From Alistipes sp. (lineage in GTDB: Bacteria; Bacteroidota; Bacteroidia; Bacteroidales; Rikenellaceae), in assembly GCA_017399485.1 (NCBI GenBank), contig JAFQCA010000025.1, positions 82,553 to 146,552 on the forward strand: a DNA stretch of 64,000 nt, given 5' to 3'. A program made the position numbers and the translations under genes. The notes below the pieces were generated by a model. The model worked only from the letters and a program-made list of their open reading frames with translations, did no database searches and was not told the origin of the DNA. Positions 32,790-41,441 of the stretch are shown here, one piece after another; position 1 is the first letter of the stretch; every line of letters begins with the position of its first letter.

Positions 32790-34076
32790 ATGAAATATTA
32801 TAGCACACGAGATAAATCTAAATCGCACCCTTTCAATTTGGCAGATGCTGCATTTGCGGGATTGGCTCCCGATGGAGGTCTGTTTATGCCTGAGCGTATT
32901 CCTGTGGTTGATATGGCAAGGGTTGAGACTGAAGCCGCAAAGTCGTATGCCGATATGGCGTGCTATCTGGCGGGCTTGTTGTTTGATGATGTACCTGCTG
33001 CCGATTTGGAGCGAGTGGTGCGTGATGCCTATGATTTCCCGATAGAACTACATCATATAGCCGAAAACTACTCTACGCTGGAACTCTTTCACGGCCCGAC
33101 GTATGCTTTTAAGGACTTCGGCGCACGTTTTATGGGGCGTATGGTAGGGTTACTGAATAATGGCGGTCCGCTTACTATCCTCACTGCGACATCGGGCGAT
33201 ACAGGAAGTGCTGTCGCGCACGGATTCTATGATGTGGAGGGTGTGCGTGTCGTAATCCTCTATCCCGAAGGTAAGGTTAGTCCTTTGCAGGAGGCGCAGA
33301 TGACAACACTTGGGAAAAATATCTATCCACTAGGTGTCAAGGGTAATTTTGATGATTGCCAACGTTTGGTAAAGGCTATGTTCTGCAACGAAGAGTTGCG
33401 CTCGCAGGTGCGTATTACATCGGCTAACTCCATTAATTTGTTGCGCTGGATTCCGCAATCGTTCTACTATTTCTATGGGTATTGCGCGTGGAAGAGTACG
33501 ACGGGAAGAGATATGCCTGTGGTGGTCGTGCCGAGCGGCAATTATGGCAACCTTACTGCGGGTATGCTTGCACGGAGTATGGGCCTGCCTATTAAAGGAT
33601 TTGTGGCGGCATCAAACGCTAACGATGTTGTCCCGAAATTCCTGCTTACAGAGAAGTATTATCCGCGAGCGTCGGTGCGAACTCTGGCAAATGCAATGGA
33701 TGTGGGTGACCCAAGTAATTTTGAACGAATGATGGCTTTGTGTGGTGGTGATGTGGCGGCTTTGAAGGGCGCAGTAAAGGGTTTTTCGTGCAGTGATGAT
33801 GAAATCCTGGCGGCTATAAACGAGATTTATGAACGTTATGACTATCTGTCAGACCCACATAGTGCAGTCGGCTATCTTGCATCGAAACATTATGGGGTAG
33901 ATGGGTTCTGGCTCTCGACGGCACACGCTGCCAAGTTCTCGGAGGTTACAAAGGCCGCAACGATGCAAGATGCACCTCTACCCGATAAATTGTCCGCAAT
34001 GCTCGACAAGCAACGTAGTTTTGAGCCGATGGAGGCCGAAGATGGTGCTTTGGTCGATTATTTGCGTAGGTTATAG
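32790..34076 (+). CDS. thrC: threonine synthase
   Basis: 428 residues. Converts O-phosphohomoserine to threonine with PLP. The PLP lysine is in FHGPTYAFKDFGARF, and TATSGDTGSAVAHGF and VPSGNYGNLTAG bind the cofactor phosphate. The N-terminal MKYYSTRD and the ISANSINLLRW-like segment (here ITSANSINLLRW) are usual for the bacterial long form. It starts 32 bases after thrB. No aspartokinase/homoserine dehydrogenase gene is in the window. Confidence 0.96.
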   Translation: MKYYSTRDKSKSHPFNLADAAFAGLAPDGGLFMPERIPVVDMARVETEAAKSYADMACYLAGLLFDDVPAADLERVVRDAYDFPIELHHIAENYSTLELFHGPTYAFKDFGARFMGRMVGLLNNGGPLTILTATSGDTGSAVAHGFYDVEGVRVVILYPEGKVSPLQEAQMTTLGKNIYPLGVKGNFDDCQRLVKAMFCNEELRSQVRITSANSINLLRWIPQSFYYFYGYCAWKSTTGRDMPVVVVPSGNYGNLTAGMLARSMGLPIKGFVAASNANDVVPKFLLTEKYYPRASVRTLANAMDVGDPSNFERMMALCGGDVAALKGAVKGFSCSDDEILAAINEIYERYDYLSDPHSAVGYLASKHYGVDGFWLSTAHAAKFSEVTKAATMQDAPLPDKLSAMLDKQRSFEPMEAEDGALVDYLRRL

Positions 34077-34148
34077 CCTTCCTGCTGATGAATAATATGT
34101 GCGAAAAAGCACTTTTATTCAGAAAGTTATAAATAATTTTCGGGGGTA

Positions 34149-34180
34149 TTTGGTATATATGAAAAAAATTACTACCTTTG
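34149..34180 (+). promoter_or_regulatory. promoter of rplM-rpsI
   Basis: TTTG (34149-34152), 20-base spacer, TACCTTTG (34173-34180): a full match to the Bacteroidota consensus. The start point is near 34186 and the leader about 55 bases. Confidence 0.85.
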
Positions 34181-34240
34181 CGCACCCGTAAATATGCGGG
34201 AATAGGATTACAAAACAAGTTATTAACTTAAACGTAAAAG

Positions 34241-34696
34241 ATGGATTCAAGAAGTTACAAAACTATCTCGTTGAACGCCGCTACAGTTCAGAAAGAGTGG
34301 GTTGTTATCGACGCAACCAACGAGGTATTGGGACGTCTTGCTTCGCAGGTTGCAAAGATTCTGCGTGGTAAGAACAAGCCCGGTTACACTCCTCACGTCG
34401 ATTGCGGTGATTATGTTATCGTTATCAACGCCGAGAAGGTGAAACTCACGGGCGCAAAGATGACCGACAAGGTCTATGTACGTCACACCGGTTATCCTGG
34501 TGGTCAGCGTTTTGCTACTCCTGCGGACTATTTGGCAAAGAAGCCTGAGTTCGTAATCGAGCACGCTGTAAAGGGTATGTTGCCCAAGACTCGTCTTGGT
34601 GAGGCTATCCTTAAGAATTTGAAGGTATATGCAGGTGCTGAGCATCCTCACGCTGCACAATGCCCCAAGGAAATTAAGTTAAACGAGATTAAGTAA
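34241..34696 (+). CDS. rplM: 50S ribosomal protein L13
   Basis: 151 residues. WVVIDATNEVLGRLASQVAK and the RGKNKPGYTPHVDCGDYVIV segment are classic L13, as is VKGMLPKTRLG. L13 is an early assembly protein that binds 23S rRNA domain II. rpsI follows after 5 bases, the universal rplM-rpsI pair. Confidence 0.98.
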   Translation: MDSRSYKTISLNAATVQKEWVVIDATNEVLGRLASQVAKILRGKNKPGYTPHVDCGDYVIVINAEKVKLTGAKMTDKVYVRHTGYPGGQRFATPADYLAKKPEFVIEHAVKGMLPKTRLGEAILKNLKVYAGAEHPHAAQCPKEIKLNEIK

Positions 34697-34701
34697 GAAG
34701 T

Positions 34702-35088
34702 ATGGAAGTTGTAAACACCGTAGGTCGCCGTAAGGCAGCTGTGGCTCGCGTATATGTGAAGCCGGGTAATGGTCAGATTACAATCAACCACCGAGCACTT
34801 GACGTTTATTTCCCTTTGAACATTCTCCAGTACGAGGTTAAGCAGCCTTTGTTGGTTACTAACACTTTGGAGAACTATGACGTTACTATCAATTTGGTAG
34901 GTGGCGGTATCAAGGGTCAGGCTGAGGCTGCTCGTATGGGTATCGCACGTGCTTTGTGTCAGATTGATGCCGAACATCGTTCAATTTTGAAGAAGAACGG
35001 TTTCTTGACACGTGATTCACGTGAGGTAGAGCGTAAGAAGCCCGGACAGCCCGGAGCACGTCGTAAGTTCCAGTTCAGTAAGCGTTAA
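34702..35088 (+). CDS. rpsI: 30S ribosomal protein S9
   Basis: 128 residues. VNTVGRRKAAVARVYVKPGN at the start and the basic tail ending RRKFQFSKR are diagnostic; the C-terminal Arg reaches the P-site tRNA. It overlaps no gene and is 5 bases after rplM. Confidence 0.98.
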   Translation: MEVVNTVGRRKAAVARVYVKPGNGQITINHRALDVYFPLNILQYEVKQPLLVTNTLENYDVTINLVGGGIKGQAEAARMGIARALCQIDAEHRSILKKNGFLTRDSREVERKKPGQPGARRKFQFSKR

Positions 35089-35271
35089 TCCTTACCAGAC
35101 CGAAATTTCGGCAAGCACGACGCGAGTTTCAAATCCGTCAGACTACTTTATATATATAATAGGTATTACCAACGGGTTGCTCCGTCGCGGAAAACCTTTC
35201 GGATTGGCCGAGGGCCACTACCTTGAGAGGTTGAAGAAAAGAGAAATTAAAATTAAAACAGAAAAATTAAA
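35089..35271 (+). promoter_or_regulatory. candidate structured leader of rpsB
   Basis: The 183-base gap contains the palindrome CCGAAATTTCGG (35100-35111), CAACGGGTTG, CCTTTCGG and ACCTTGAGAGGT hairpins before an A-rich stretch at the rpsB start. Ribosomal-protein operons are often autoregulated through such leaders, and S2 leaders are known in other phyla. I do not recognise a named motif here, and no -7 match is clear. Confidence 0.35.
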
Positions 35272-36111
35272 ATGTCACGTACAGATTTTAATACATTATT
35301 GGATGCAGGCGTTCACTTCGGTCACCTGAAGCGTAAGTGGAATCCTAAAATGGCTCCCTATATCTTTATGGAGAAGAACGGCATCCATATCATCGACTTG
35401 CACAAGACAGTTGTAAAGTTGGATGAGGCTGCAGCAGCACTTAAGCAGATTGCCAAGAGTGGTCGCCGTGTGTTGTTCGTAGCAACAAAGAAACAAGCAA
35501 AGGAGATAGTTGCCGAAAAGGTAGCACCCGTAGGAATGCCTTACGTTACAGAGCGTTGGGCTGGCGGTATGCTTACAAACTTCCCCACAATACGTAAAGC
35601 CGTTAAGAAGATGGCCACCATCGATAAGATGTTGGGCGACGGCACATTCAATAATTTCTCAAAGCGTGAGAAACTTCAGATTGAGCGCCAGCGTGCCAAG
35701 TTGGAGAAGAACCTCGGTTCAATTGCCGATTTGACTCGTCTTCCTGCTGCCTTGTTCGTAGTAGACGTTCAGAAGGAGTCTAACGCTGTTAAGGAGGCAA
35801 AGCGTTTGAACATCCCCGTATTTGCAATGGTAGATACTTGTTGTGATCCTACAGACATCGATTACGTAATTCCTGCAAATGACGATGCTTCAAAGTCAAT
35901 CGCTACAATCCTTGACGTAGTATGCGCTGCTATTGCAGAGGGTACTGCCGAGCGTAAACTTGAGAAAGAGAAGGAGGCTCAGGAGGCTGAGGCTGCAGCA
36001 CCCAAGAAGGACGCTAAGCCTCGTATCAAGAAGGCTGTTAAGGCTGCTGTAGATGCCGAGGAGGCTGTTGTAGCAGAGGTAGTAGCCGCTACAGAGGAGA
36101 AGGCAGAGTAA
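35272..36111 (+). CDS. rpsB: 30S ribosomal protein S2
   Basis: 279 residues. LLDAGVHFGHLKRKWNPKMAPYIF and ERWAGGMLTNFPTI are S2 signatures. The C-terminus carries an Ala/Lys/Glu-rich extension from about residue 228 (EKEKEAQEAEAAAPKKDAKP), longer than in E. coli and common in this phylum. tsf follows at 64 bases, the standard rpsB-tsf operon. Confidence 0.98.
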   Translation: MSRTDFNTLLDAGVHFGHLKRKWNPKMAPYIFMEKNGIHIIDLHKTVVKLDEAAAALKQIAKSGRRVLFVATKKQAKEIVAEKVAPVGMPYVTERWAGGMLTNFPTIRKAVKKMATIDKMLGDGTFNNFSKREKLQIERQRAKLEKNLGSIADLTRLPAALFVVDVQKESNAVKEAKRLNIPVFAMVDTCCDPTDIDYVIPANDDASKSIATILDVVCAAIAEGTAERKLEKEKEAQEAEAAAPKKDAKPRIKKAVKAAVDAEEAVVAEVVAATEEKAE

Positions 36112-36175
36112 TTCTCAATCTGTAAAAGAGTTTATCAAGCAAAGAAATTATTAACAAATTTAATACAAGACAATT

Positions 36176-37006
36176 ATGGAAATCAAAGCAGCAGATGTAA
36201 TGAAACTCCGCAAGATGACGGGTGCAGGTATGATGGACTGCAAGAAGGCTCTCATCGAGGCCGAGGGTGATTACGAGCGTGCGAAGGATATCATCCGCGA
36301 GAAGGGTAAGTTGGTTGTCAGCAAGCGTGCTGACCGTAGCGCTTCTGAGGGTGTTGTAGTTACCAAGATTGTAGGCCAGAAGGCATATTTGTTGTGCCTC
36401 GCTTGCGAGACTGACTTCGTAGCACAGAACTCAGAGTTCTCTGCATCAGCAAACGCTATCTTGGATATCGCAGTAGCAAACGATGCAGCAGACGTAGAGG
36501 CTTTGAAGGCTATCAAGAATGCTGATGGCATCACCGTAGAGGAGATGGTAACTGAGAAGTCTGGTCAGACAGGCGAGAAGGTTGAGTTGGCATACTATGG
36601 TCGTATCGAGGCTCCCTATTGCAACGCTTACGTTCACTTCAACAAGAAGTTGGGTACTATACTCGGTTTCAATAAGGAGGTATCAGAGGATGTTGCTCAC
36701 ACTATTGCAATGCAGGCAACTGCTATGGCTCCCATTTCAATCGACGAGAACGACTGCCCCGCAGACGTAGTTGAGAAGGAGAAGGCTATCGCATTGGAGA
36801 TGATGAAGCAGGACCCCAAGAACGCAAACAAGCCTGAGGCTATCTTGGCTAAGATTGCAGAGGGTAAGATGCGTAAGTTCTTTGAGGAGAACACTCTCTT
36901 GAACCAGGCATTGGTAGGTGAGAAGATTTCTATCCGCGAATTCTTGCAGCAGGCTGATAAGGAGGCTACTGTTGTTGCTTACAAGCGTTTCGCATTGGAG
37001 GCATAG
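36176..37006 (+). CDS. tsf: translation elongation factor Ts
   Basis: 276 residues. The N-terminal UBA-like domain VMKLRKMTGAGMMDCKKALIE and the core TDFVA motif (ACETDFVAQN) are the EF-Ts signatures that displace GDP from EF-Tu. It ends in a strong terminator. Confidence 0.98.
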   Translation: MEIKAADVMKLRKMTGAGMMDCKKALIEAEGDYERAKDIIREKGKLVVSKRADRSASEGVVVTKIVGQKAYLLCLACETDFVAQNSEFSASANAILDIAVANDAADVEALKAIKNADGITVEEMVTEKSGQTGEKVELAYYGRIEAPYCNAYVHFNKKLGTILGFNKEVSEDVAHTIAMQATAMAPISIDENDCPADVVEKEKAIALEMMKQDPKNANKPEAILAKIAEGKMRKFFEENTLLNQALVGEKISIREFLQQADKEATVVAYKRFALEA

Positions 37007-37025
37007 TAGTTCCACTATCATAAGA

Positions 37026-37056
37026 AAAATCCCAGCCCGCAAGGGTTGGGATTTTT
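37026..37056 (+). terminator. terminator after tsf
   Basis: AAATCCCA and GCCC pair with GGG and TTGGGATTT around a CGCAA loop, followed by seven T. Confidence 0.9.
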
Positions 37057-37116
37057 TTATAATTCAAAATTGAGGTGTAACACCTCTTTTGTATCTTGTG
37101 TTTACATCGGACAGAT

Positions 37117-37152
37117 GTCCTTGCGAAGAGGGCATTGTCTGACGTGGCAATC
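37117..37152. repeat. intergenic repeat box (GTCnTTGCGAAG...GTGGCAATC)
   Basis: GTCCTTGCGAAG at 37117-37128 and GTGGCAATC at 37144-37152 match the ends of the repeat at 17347-17380 with a 15-base spacer. A degenerate member of the dispersed family. Confidence 0.5.
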
Positions 37153-37159
37153 ATTTTGT

Positions 37160-37450
37160 TTATATTCCTTTTCCGATGTAACTGCGGAGGGCTGCGACAT
37201 ACTCCTCGAAGGCTGCTACACCCTCCTGTGTTATGGCGCAGGTTGTGCGCGGCATCTTGCCTTTGAATCCCTTTTCTACGGTTATGTACCCCGCTTTTTG
37301 CAGTTTGTCAATCTGTACGCTTAGGTTACCTGCCGTTGCTCCTGTCTGCTCGCGCAGAAAGACGAAATCGGCGCTCTCGACACTAATCAATACAGACATT
37401 ACGGCAAGCCGCAGTTCAGAATGAAGCAGTGGATTTAACTCTTTGAACAT
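37160..37450 (-). CDS. winged-helix transcriptional regulator
   Basis: 96 residues. LNPLLHSELRLAVMSVLISVESADFVFLREQTGATAGNLS is cut here into its helices: an N-terminal helix, then the recognition helix in TAGNLSVQIDKLQKAGYITVEKG and a beta wing with KMPRTTCAIT. This is the MarR/ArsR-like HTH_34 type. The gene for a membrane protein lies 11 bases upstream, so they form a regulator/membrane-protein pair in which the regulator is the second gene. Confidence 0.8.
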   Translation of the reverse strand: MFKELNPLLHSELRLAVMSVLISVESADFVFLREQTGATAGNLSVQIDKLQKAGYITVEKGFKGKMPRTTCAITQEGVAAFEEYVAALRSYIGKGI

Positions 37451-37461
37451 ACGTTGCCCGA

Positions 37462-38079
37462 TTATTTGTTGTACTTATGGTTGAGAATATGTCCTGGGAT
37501 AACCATCATAAAGAGGAATATCGCGGCAAATAGCAGAAAATCTGTACTCATCCATTCTGATTGTAGCGCAATATCGTTCAAGTCTACAAAGCGAATCATC
37601 AACCAATGTTTTAGAGGAAAGAGTATTGATGATGTCATCGCCACAATACCGCCAATTTGTGTGGCTTTGTCACGAATGACAAATCCCGTCATCGTTGTTC
37701 CCATTCCTGCCATCAATATCACGAGAAATAGAATCGGGGCGTGATAATATACGAAGGCAAACATTATCCATAGGAATGAGACACCTATTACGCTCCAAAT
37801 AATAGAAATTACGCGGTCAATATAGTTTTTTGCGCCGTTGTCGTGCTTGCCCCATATCATCATTCCAGCCCAACCGATAAGGGGTATAAGCCACCATAAC
37901 CACCAACACTTTATGTCGTATTGGAATAGGATATAATTTAGGATAGAGATTGCCACCGTTGTGTAGCCCCAAATAAGAAATGGTGTCCCTGAATTACGAG
38001 CCAATCGTGCGCGTGAATCCTGAATCATTGAGGTGATGAGTTCTAAACTCTGTGCCTCCGAAAAGTTTTTGGTTTGCAT
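37462..38079 (-). CDS. membrane protein paired with winged-helix regulator
   Basis: 205 residues. A soluble N-terminus (SEAQSLELITSMIQDSRARL) is followed by about six hydrophobic segments (roughly 32-50, 58-74, 90-110, 115-134, 141-158 and 180-198). Proteins of this type commonly accompany HTH_34 regulators in Bacteroidetes. Function unknown; they may sense or be controlled by envelope stress. A strong promoter (38190-38221) lies upstream. Confidence 0.65.
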   Translation of the reverse strand: MQTKNFSEAQSLELITSMIQDSRARLARNSGTPFLIWGYTTVAISILNYILFQYDIKCWWLWWLIPLIGWAGMMIWGKHDNGAKNYIDRVISIIWSVIGVSFLWIMFAFVYYHAPILFLVILMAGMGTTMTGFVIRDKATQIGGIVAMTSSILFPLKHWLMIRFVDLNDIALQSEWMSTDFLLFAAIFLFMMVIPGHILNHKYNK

Positions 38080-38189
38080 AATTTTGTGGTTTTTTGTTTG
38101 TTTTGTGGTTCCCTTCTTGCTTGATAATTGTCTGTATCGGCCGCGACAAACAGTATCAAACTATATAGGAGTTGTTTTATTTGTTGATG

Positions 38190-38221
38190 CAAATATAAAG
38201 TAGTTTATAATATAAACCAAA
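38190..38221 (-). promoter_or_regulatory. promoter of the membrane protein/regulator pair
   Basis: On the minus strand TTTG (CAAA at 38218-38221), 20 bases, TATATTTG (CAAATATA at 38190-38197). Full consensus match, about 105 bases before the ATG. Confidence 0.8.
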
Positions 38222-38290
38222 TTTCTGCACAAGAAAAATGACAGTAGGGTATAAAATTTTGAAAGATTTTTCTGAAATATAGATTATACC

Positions 38291-38764
38291 TTATTTATAT
38301 AGGAGTGCTACAATCTGCTCTAACCACACTTGGTCTATTTCGTCAAAAGTAGCAAGTTGCTCGCTGTCGATATCGAGTACCGCCACAATCTCCTTGTCAC
38401 TCCATACAGGAACGACAATCTCGCTGCGCGACAACGAACTGCACGCAATATGCCCAGGAAATTGCTCCACGTCGGGTACTATTTGTGTAGCCTGCTCTTT
38501 CCACGCAGTGCCGCAAACGCCCCGCCCATAAGCGATTCTGCTACACGCCAATGGCCCTTGAAATGGCCCTAATACCAATTCGTTTCCCACTACGCGATAA
38601 AATCCTGTCCACCAGAAACCGAATGTGTGGTGAATCATCGCTGCGGTGTTTGACATATTGGCAATTATGTCGCTCTCTGTTGCCGTAACAGCGGTTATCT
38701 GTTTTAGCAGTAGTTCATATTTTTCCTCTTTGCTTCCGTCGGCAATGATTAAGTTTTCAGCCAT
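38291..38764 (-). CDS. msrC: free methionine-(R)-sulfoxide reductase, GAF domain
   Basis: 157 residues, a single GAF domain. The three catalytic cysteines Cys74, Cys84 and Cys108 have the same 10- and 24-residue spacing as in E. coli fRMsr, within LACSRIAYGRGVCGTAW and FPGHIACSS. It reduces free Met-R-sulfoxide, protecting against oxidants. The nucleoside hydrolase-like gene ends 8 bases upstream on the same strand, but the functions look unrelated. Confidence 0.92.
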   Translation of the reverse strand: MAENLIIADGSKEEKYELLLKQITAVTATESDIIANMSNTAAMIHHTFGFWWTGFYRVVGNELVLGPFQGPLACSRIAYGRGVCGTAWKEQATQIVPDVEQFPGHIACSSLSRSEIVVPVWSDKEIVAVLDIDSEQLATFDEIDQVWLEQIVALLYK

Positions 38765-38772
38765 ATATTGTG

Positions 38773-39768
38773 CTATTGAAGTTTTGCTTTACTTATGACA
38801 ATGCTATCCATTTTAGAGTTGTAGTATTTGTCGTCATCGCAGAGTCGGTAATTTATGTAGTGTCGTCCTGAGGGATTATCGTGAAATATATTATAACCGT
38901 CGCTCACTCTTATTTCGAGGTCTGCTCGGCGTAAGCCTGTTTGAGTCACCTCTCCACAAGCGTATGCTGCACACCATACACCATAGGGGTCCCACGCATA
39001 ACGCCCTGTCGATGTGCCAAATGCGGTCAATGCTTGCGATACAATATCGCGATTCTCTCTATCTAAGGCTTGCAGTTCGGCTCCGCAAATCATTGGGCCA
39101 CCAACCTGTGCCAAGAAATAGACTATCGGGAAAGGCCAATTTCGGTTTACATAATCTATCGCAGCGCGTGCCGGTTTTGCAAAGAAAAAGTTGTTGTCAT
39201 AGCCTTCGGGATATACTCCGCCCACGATATACAACTGTCCGCATTTCTGTTTGATTAACTCCTCGCCCGATAACGGAGAGTATTCATCAGCCTCGCTTTT
39301 GAGTAATAGTTCGATGTTGGTGACAAATCCCGTGGTTATAATATCTACTCTGCGCTTGCTCTCGGCCAGAATCTTTCTGTATAACGCAACAGCATCCATC
39401 ACCTCGCCTTTGCCATCGTCATACTTTGTCATCAAATCCCAATAGGGTGATGTGTCGGGAATATCTACCGAACTACGACCAATAGGAATATCGCCTTTTC
39501 CGTCGTGTAACAACATTCCGCGCATTGCTTGCAGGTTGTTTTTGCCTCTTACGGAGTATCCTACGCACTTGAGGTCTATCACCCCCTGGTCATCCAATGC
39601 CGTTGCCATTCTCACGGCGCATACATCATCCACATCGGTGCTGAAATCAACATCAAGTATCAGCGGTTTGCGTGGAGAGGTGTTAAGGAATAGTTCATCG
39701 TCGTTACGCTCTTCGACTTGCGAACAACTAACGACGGCTAATAATATTAATATATACCACCTTTTCAT
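38773..39768 (-). CDS. nucleoside hydrolase-like lipoprotein
   Basis: 331 residues with a lipoprotein signal (Cys15, VVSC). LILDVDFSTDVDDVCAV at residue 37 corresponds to the DxDxxxDD calcium site of IunH-type nucleoside hydrolases, here with Asp39, Asp41, Asp47 and Asp48 and the usual Pro-Gly replaced by Phe-Ser. ITTGFVTNI and the later YIVGGVYPEG fit the same fold. These enzymes split N-ribosides or related bonds. It lies 14 bases downstream of a GH43-like gene; the pair probably processes one extracellular substrate. Confidence 0.8.
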   Translation of the reverse strand: MKRWYILILLAVVSCSQVEERNDDELFLNTSPRKPLILDVDFSTDVDDVCAVRMATALDDQGVIDLKCVGYSVRGKNNLQAMRGMLLHDGKGDIPIGRSSVDIPDTSPYWDLMTKYDDGKGEVMDAVALYRKILAESKRRVDIITTGFVTNIELLLKSEADEYSPLSGEELIKQKCGQLYIVGGVYPEGYDNNFFFAKPARAAIDYVNRNWPFPIVYFLAQVGGPMICGAELQALDRENRDIVSQALTAFGTSTGRYAWDPYGVWCAAYACGEVTQTGLRRADLEIRVSDGYNIFHDNPSGRHYINYRLCDDDKYYNSKMDSIVISKAKLQ

Positions 39769-39782
39769 CTTTGCTAATTTAT

Positions 39783-41345
39783 TTATTCACGTTTCCACAT
39801 CTTGTCGCCCAAATAGAAATATAGTGTACCGTATGAGTAACGGCCTGTCTGCGCACCTCTGTCGAACGTAATCCACAAATAACGCTCGTAGTTGCCATAA
39901 GGTATTGGGACTATTGTGGGCCAGCCTCTAAAACCTCCATTGGCATATTGTTGCTGGAATGTGCCTTCATAACGGAGTGTGGGGTAGTCGTATATATAGA
40001 ATGTTGTGTCGCTACCGCCACTTAATACATACCTGCGACCACCTACCGTTGTTATACGTATTCCCGTATTGTTATTCTTCGATGATTCGGCTATAAGCGT
40101 ATAAGGACCGTTCCACTTATCGCTTTCACACAGATATGTGACATACGATTTATCTTTGAGCGCACAATATGCCAAACGCCACTTTTTCGCATCGTTGTCA
40201 TAGAAGAAGTCGGGGTCTTCGGTGTTGTATTTTATATTTTGTTCTGTGCCTCGTGTGTAGTTATGCGGGAAATCCAACTCTTTGCACTCCAAGAAGTGCA
40301 TACCGTGTAGCAGGTCACTCTTTGTTGTACAATAGGCCAATGTGTGAGTATCACCGTGTGTAGTGGTCATCACCAGATACTCCTTGCTGTCGGGATTGTA
40401 AACGACCTTTGTGGCGTGAAATCCATACATCAGGCCATCTCCCTTGCCAAAGAATAAAGCACCCTCCAGACGCAATTCATAAGAGTCTATGTCCAACGAA
40501 TACACTCCCTGATATGAGTCCGGAATTTGCTCAAAGCCGCGAGTCGTAAAACATAGATACAATCTGCCATCAATAATCAAAGGCTTGCCATCGGTGGTCT
40601 GTATAATCTGAGGGTCGGCCTGTCCTGTTCCGCAAGTGAGCAGGCTTTGAGCCTTCAGTAATGTCACATTCCCACCCGCAGGCAACTTAGTTACAACTCC
40701 AAACGAAGTATCAATGCAACTGCTTGTGGCTCGTTTGTCGTGCTTGAGGCTGTATAATAACTCCGCGCGGCCATCGGCATAGAGCCTGAAGACGTGAAAG
40801 CGTTGGCCTGTATATTGTACTCGCAACGAAATATCCGATGTCGCGTCAGTCGCTTTCTCGGCCATAATCTTCTCTTGTCCATCTTTGATTAAGACCGATA
40901 ATATTTTGCCGTCACGATAGAGAGTGTGTACCATATCCCCTTCCCCGCTATTGGGGTAGAATGCGATACCTGCTGCTTCACCTTTCCCTATCTCCTCGAA
41001 TGATACCTCGTAGCATAGATATGGATGAAAAGCACCTACGCGCAGAGTCGCATCTATGGTAGAATCTTTTGCCATAATATGCAGTTTGCGCCCCGTCTGT
41101 TTAAGTTGGGGTTGGGCGCCGTGACTCTCTATAATTATGTTGGCCGAATTCTGTAAAAACAGGTCTGTACCCTCCATATTTATCTGGCTCATCACCTTTG
41201 CCGAGGTGTAGAAGTTTCTGACAAATGATTGTCTAACGAATGTCATATCGCCAAGTTTTACCTCTTTCTCAGGTGTTTGAGCCGCAACGGGACTTATTAT
41301 TGATACCAATAAAGCAGTGATAATAGTATAAATATTTCTCTTCAT
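39783..41345 (-). CDS. exported glycosidase-like protein with GH43-type beta-propeller
   Basis: 520 residues with a signal peptide (cut after VAAQ, residue 23). The first 220 residues form a beta-sandwich-like domain. From about 225, TGQADPQIIQT, GFHATKVVYNPDSKEY, EDPDFFYDNDAKKWR and FRGWPTIVPIPYG fit a five-bladed beta-propeller as in GH43/GH32-related enzymes, with acidic residues placed at blade starts (Asp in ADP, Glu/Asp in EDPD). Substrate not predictable. It precedes the nucleoside hydrolase-like lipoprotein, suggesting breakdown of a sugar- or nucleoside-containing compound outside the cell. Confidence 0.6.
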   Translation of the reverse strand: MKRNIYTIITALLVSIISPVAAQTPEKEVKLGDMTFVRQSFVRNFYTSAKVMSQINMEGTDLFLQNSANIIIESHGAQPQLKQTGRKLHIMAKDSTIDATLRVGAFHPYLCYEVSFEEIGKGEAAGIAFYPNSGEGDMVHTLYRDGKILSVLIKDGQEKIMAEKATDATSDISLRVQYTGQRFHVFRLYADGRAELLYSLKHDKRATSSCIDTSFGVVTKLPAGGNVTLLKAQSLLTCGTGQADPQIIQTTDGKPLIIDGRLYLCFTTRGFEQIPDSYQGVYSLDIDSYELRLEGALFFGKGDGLMYGFHATKVVYNPDSKEYLVMTTTHGDTHTLAYCTTKSDLLHGMHFLECKELDFPHNYTRGTEQNIKYNTEDPDFFYDNDAKKWRLAYCALKDKSYVTYLCESDKWNGPYTLIAESSKNNNTGIRITTVGGRRYVLSGGSDTTFYIYDYPTLRYEGTFQQQYANGGFRGWPTIVPIPYGNYERYLWITFDRGAQTGRYSYGTLYFYLGDKMWKRE

Positions 41346-41390
41346 AGCGTGATTTATTTATTTCCAAAAATACGAAAAAGATTCGGTATA

Positions 41391-41421
41391 TTGTAATAAA
41401 TGCTCGAATTTTGTAAATTTG
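41391..41421 (+). promoter_or_regulatory. promoter of pepD
   Basis: TTG (41391-41393), 20 bases, TAAATTTG (41414-41421). The start point near 41427 lies 15 bases before the ATG at 41442 and rules out an in-frame ATG at 41400. A divergent -7-like box for the glycosidase gene is at 41365-41372 (TATTTTTG on the minus strand). Confidence 0.75.
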
Positions 41422-41441
41422 CCAAATACAAATTTATCATT

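Noticed and set aside
41400..41441. Upstream ATG for pepD
   Set aside because: It precedes the -7 box at 41414-41421, so it would not be in the transcript.
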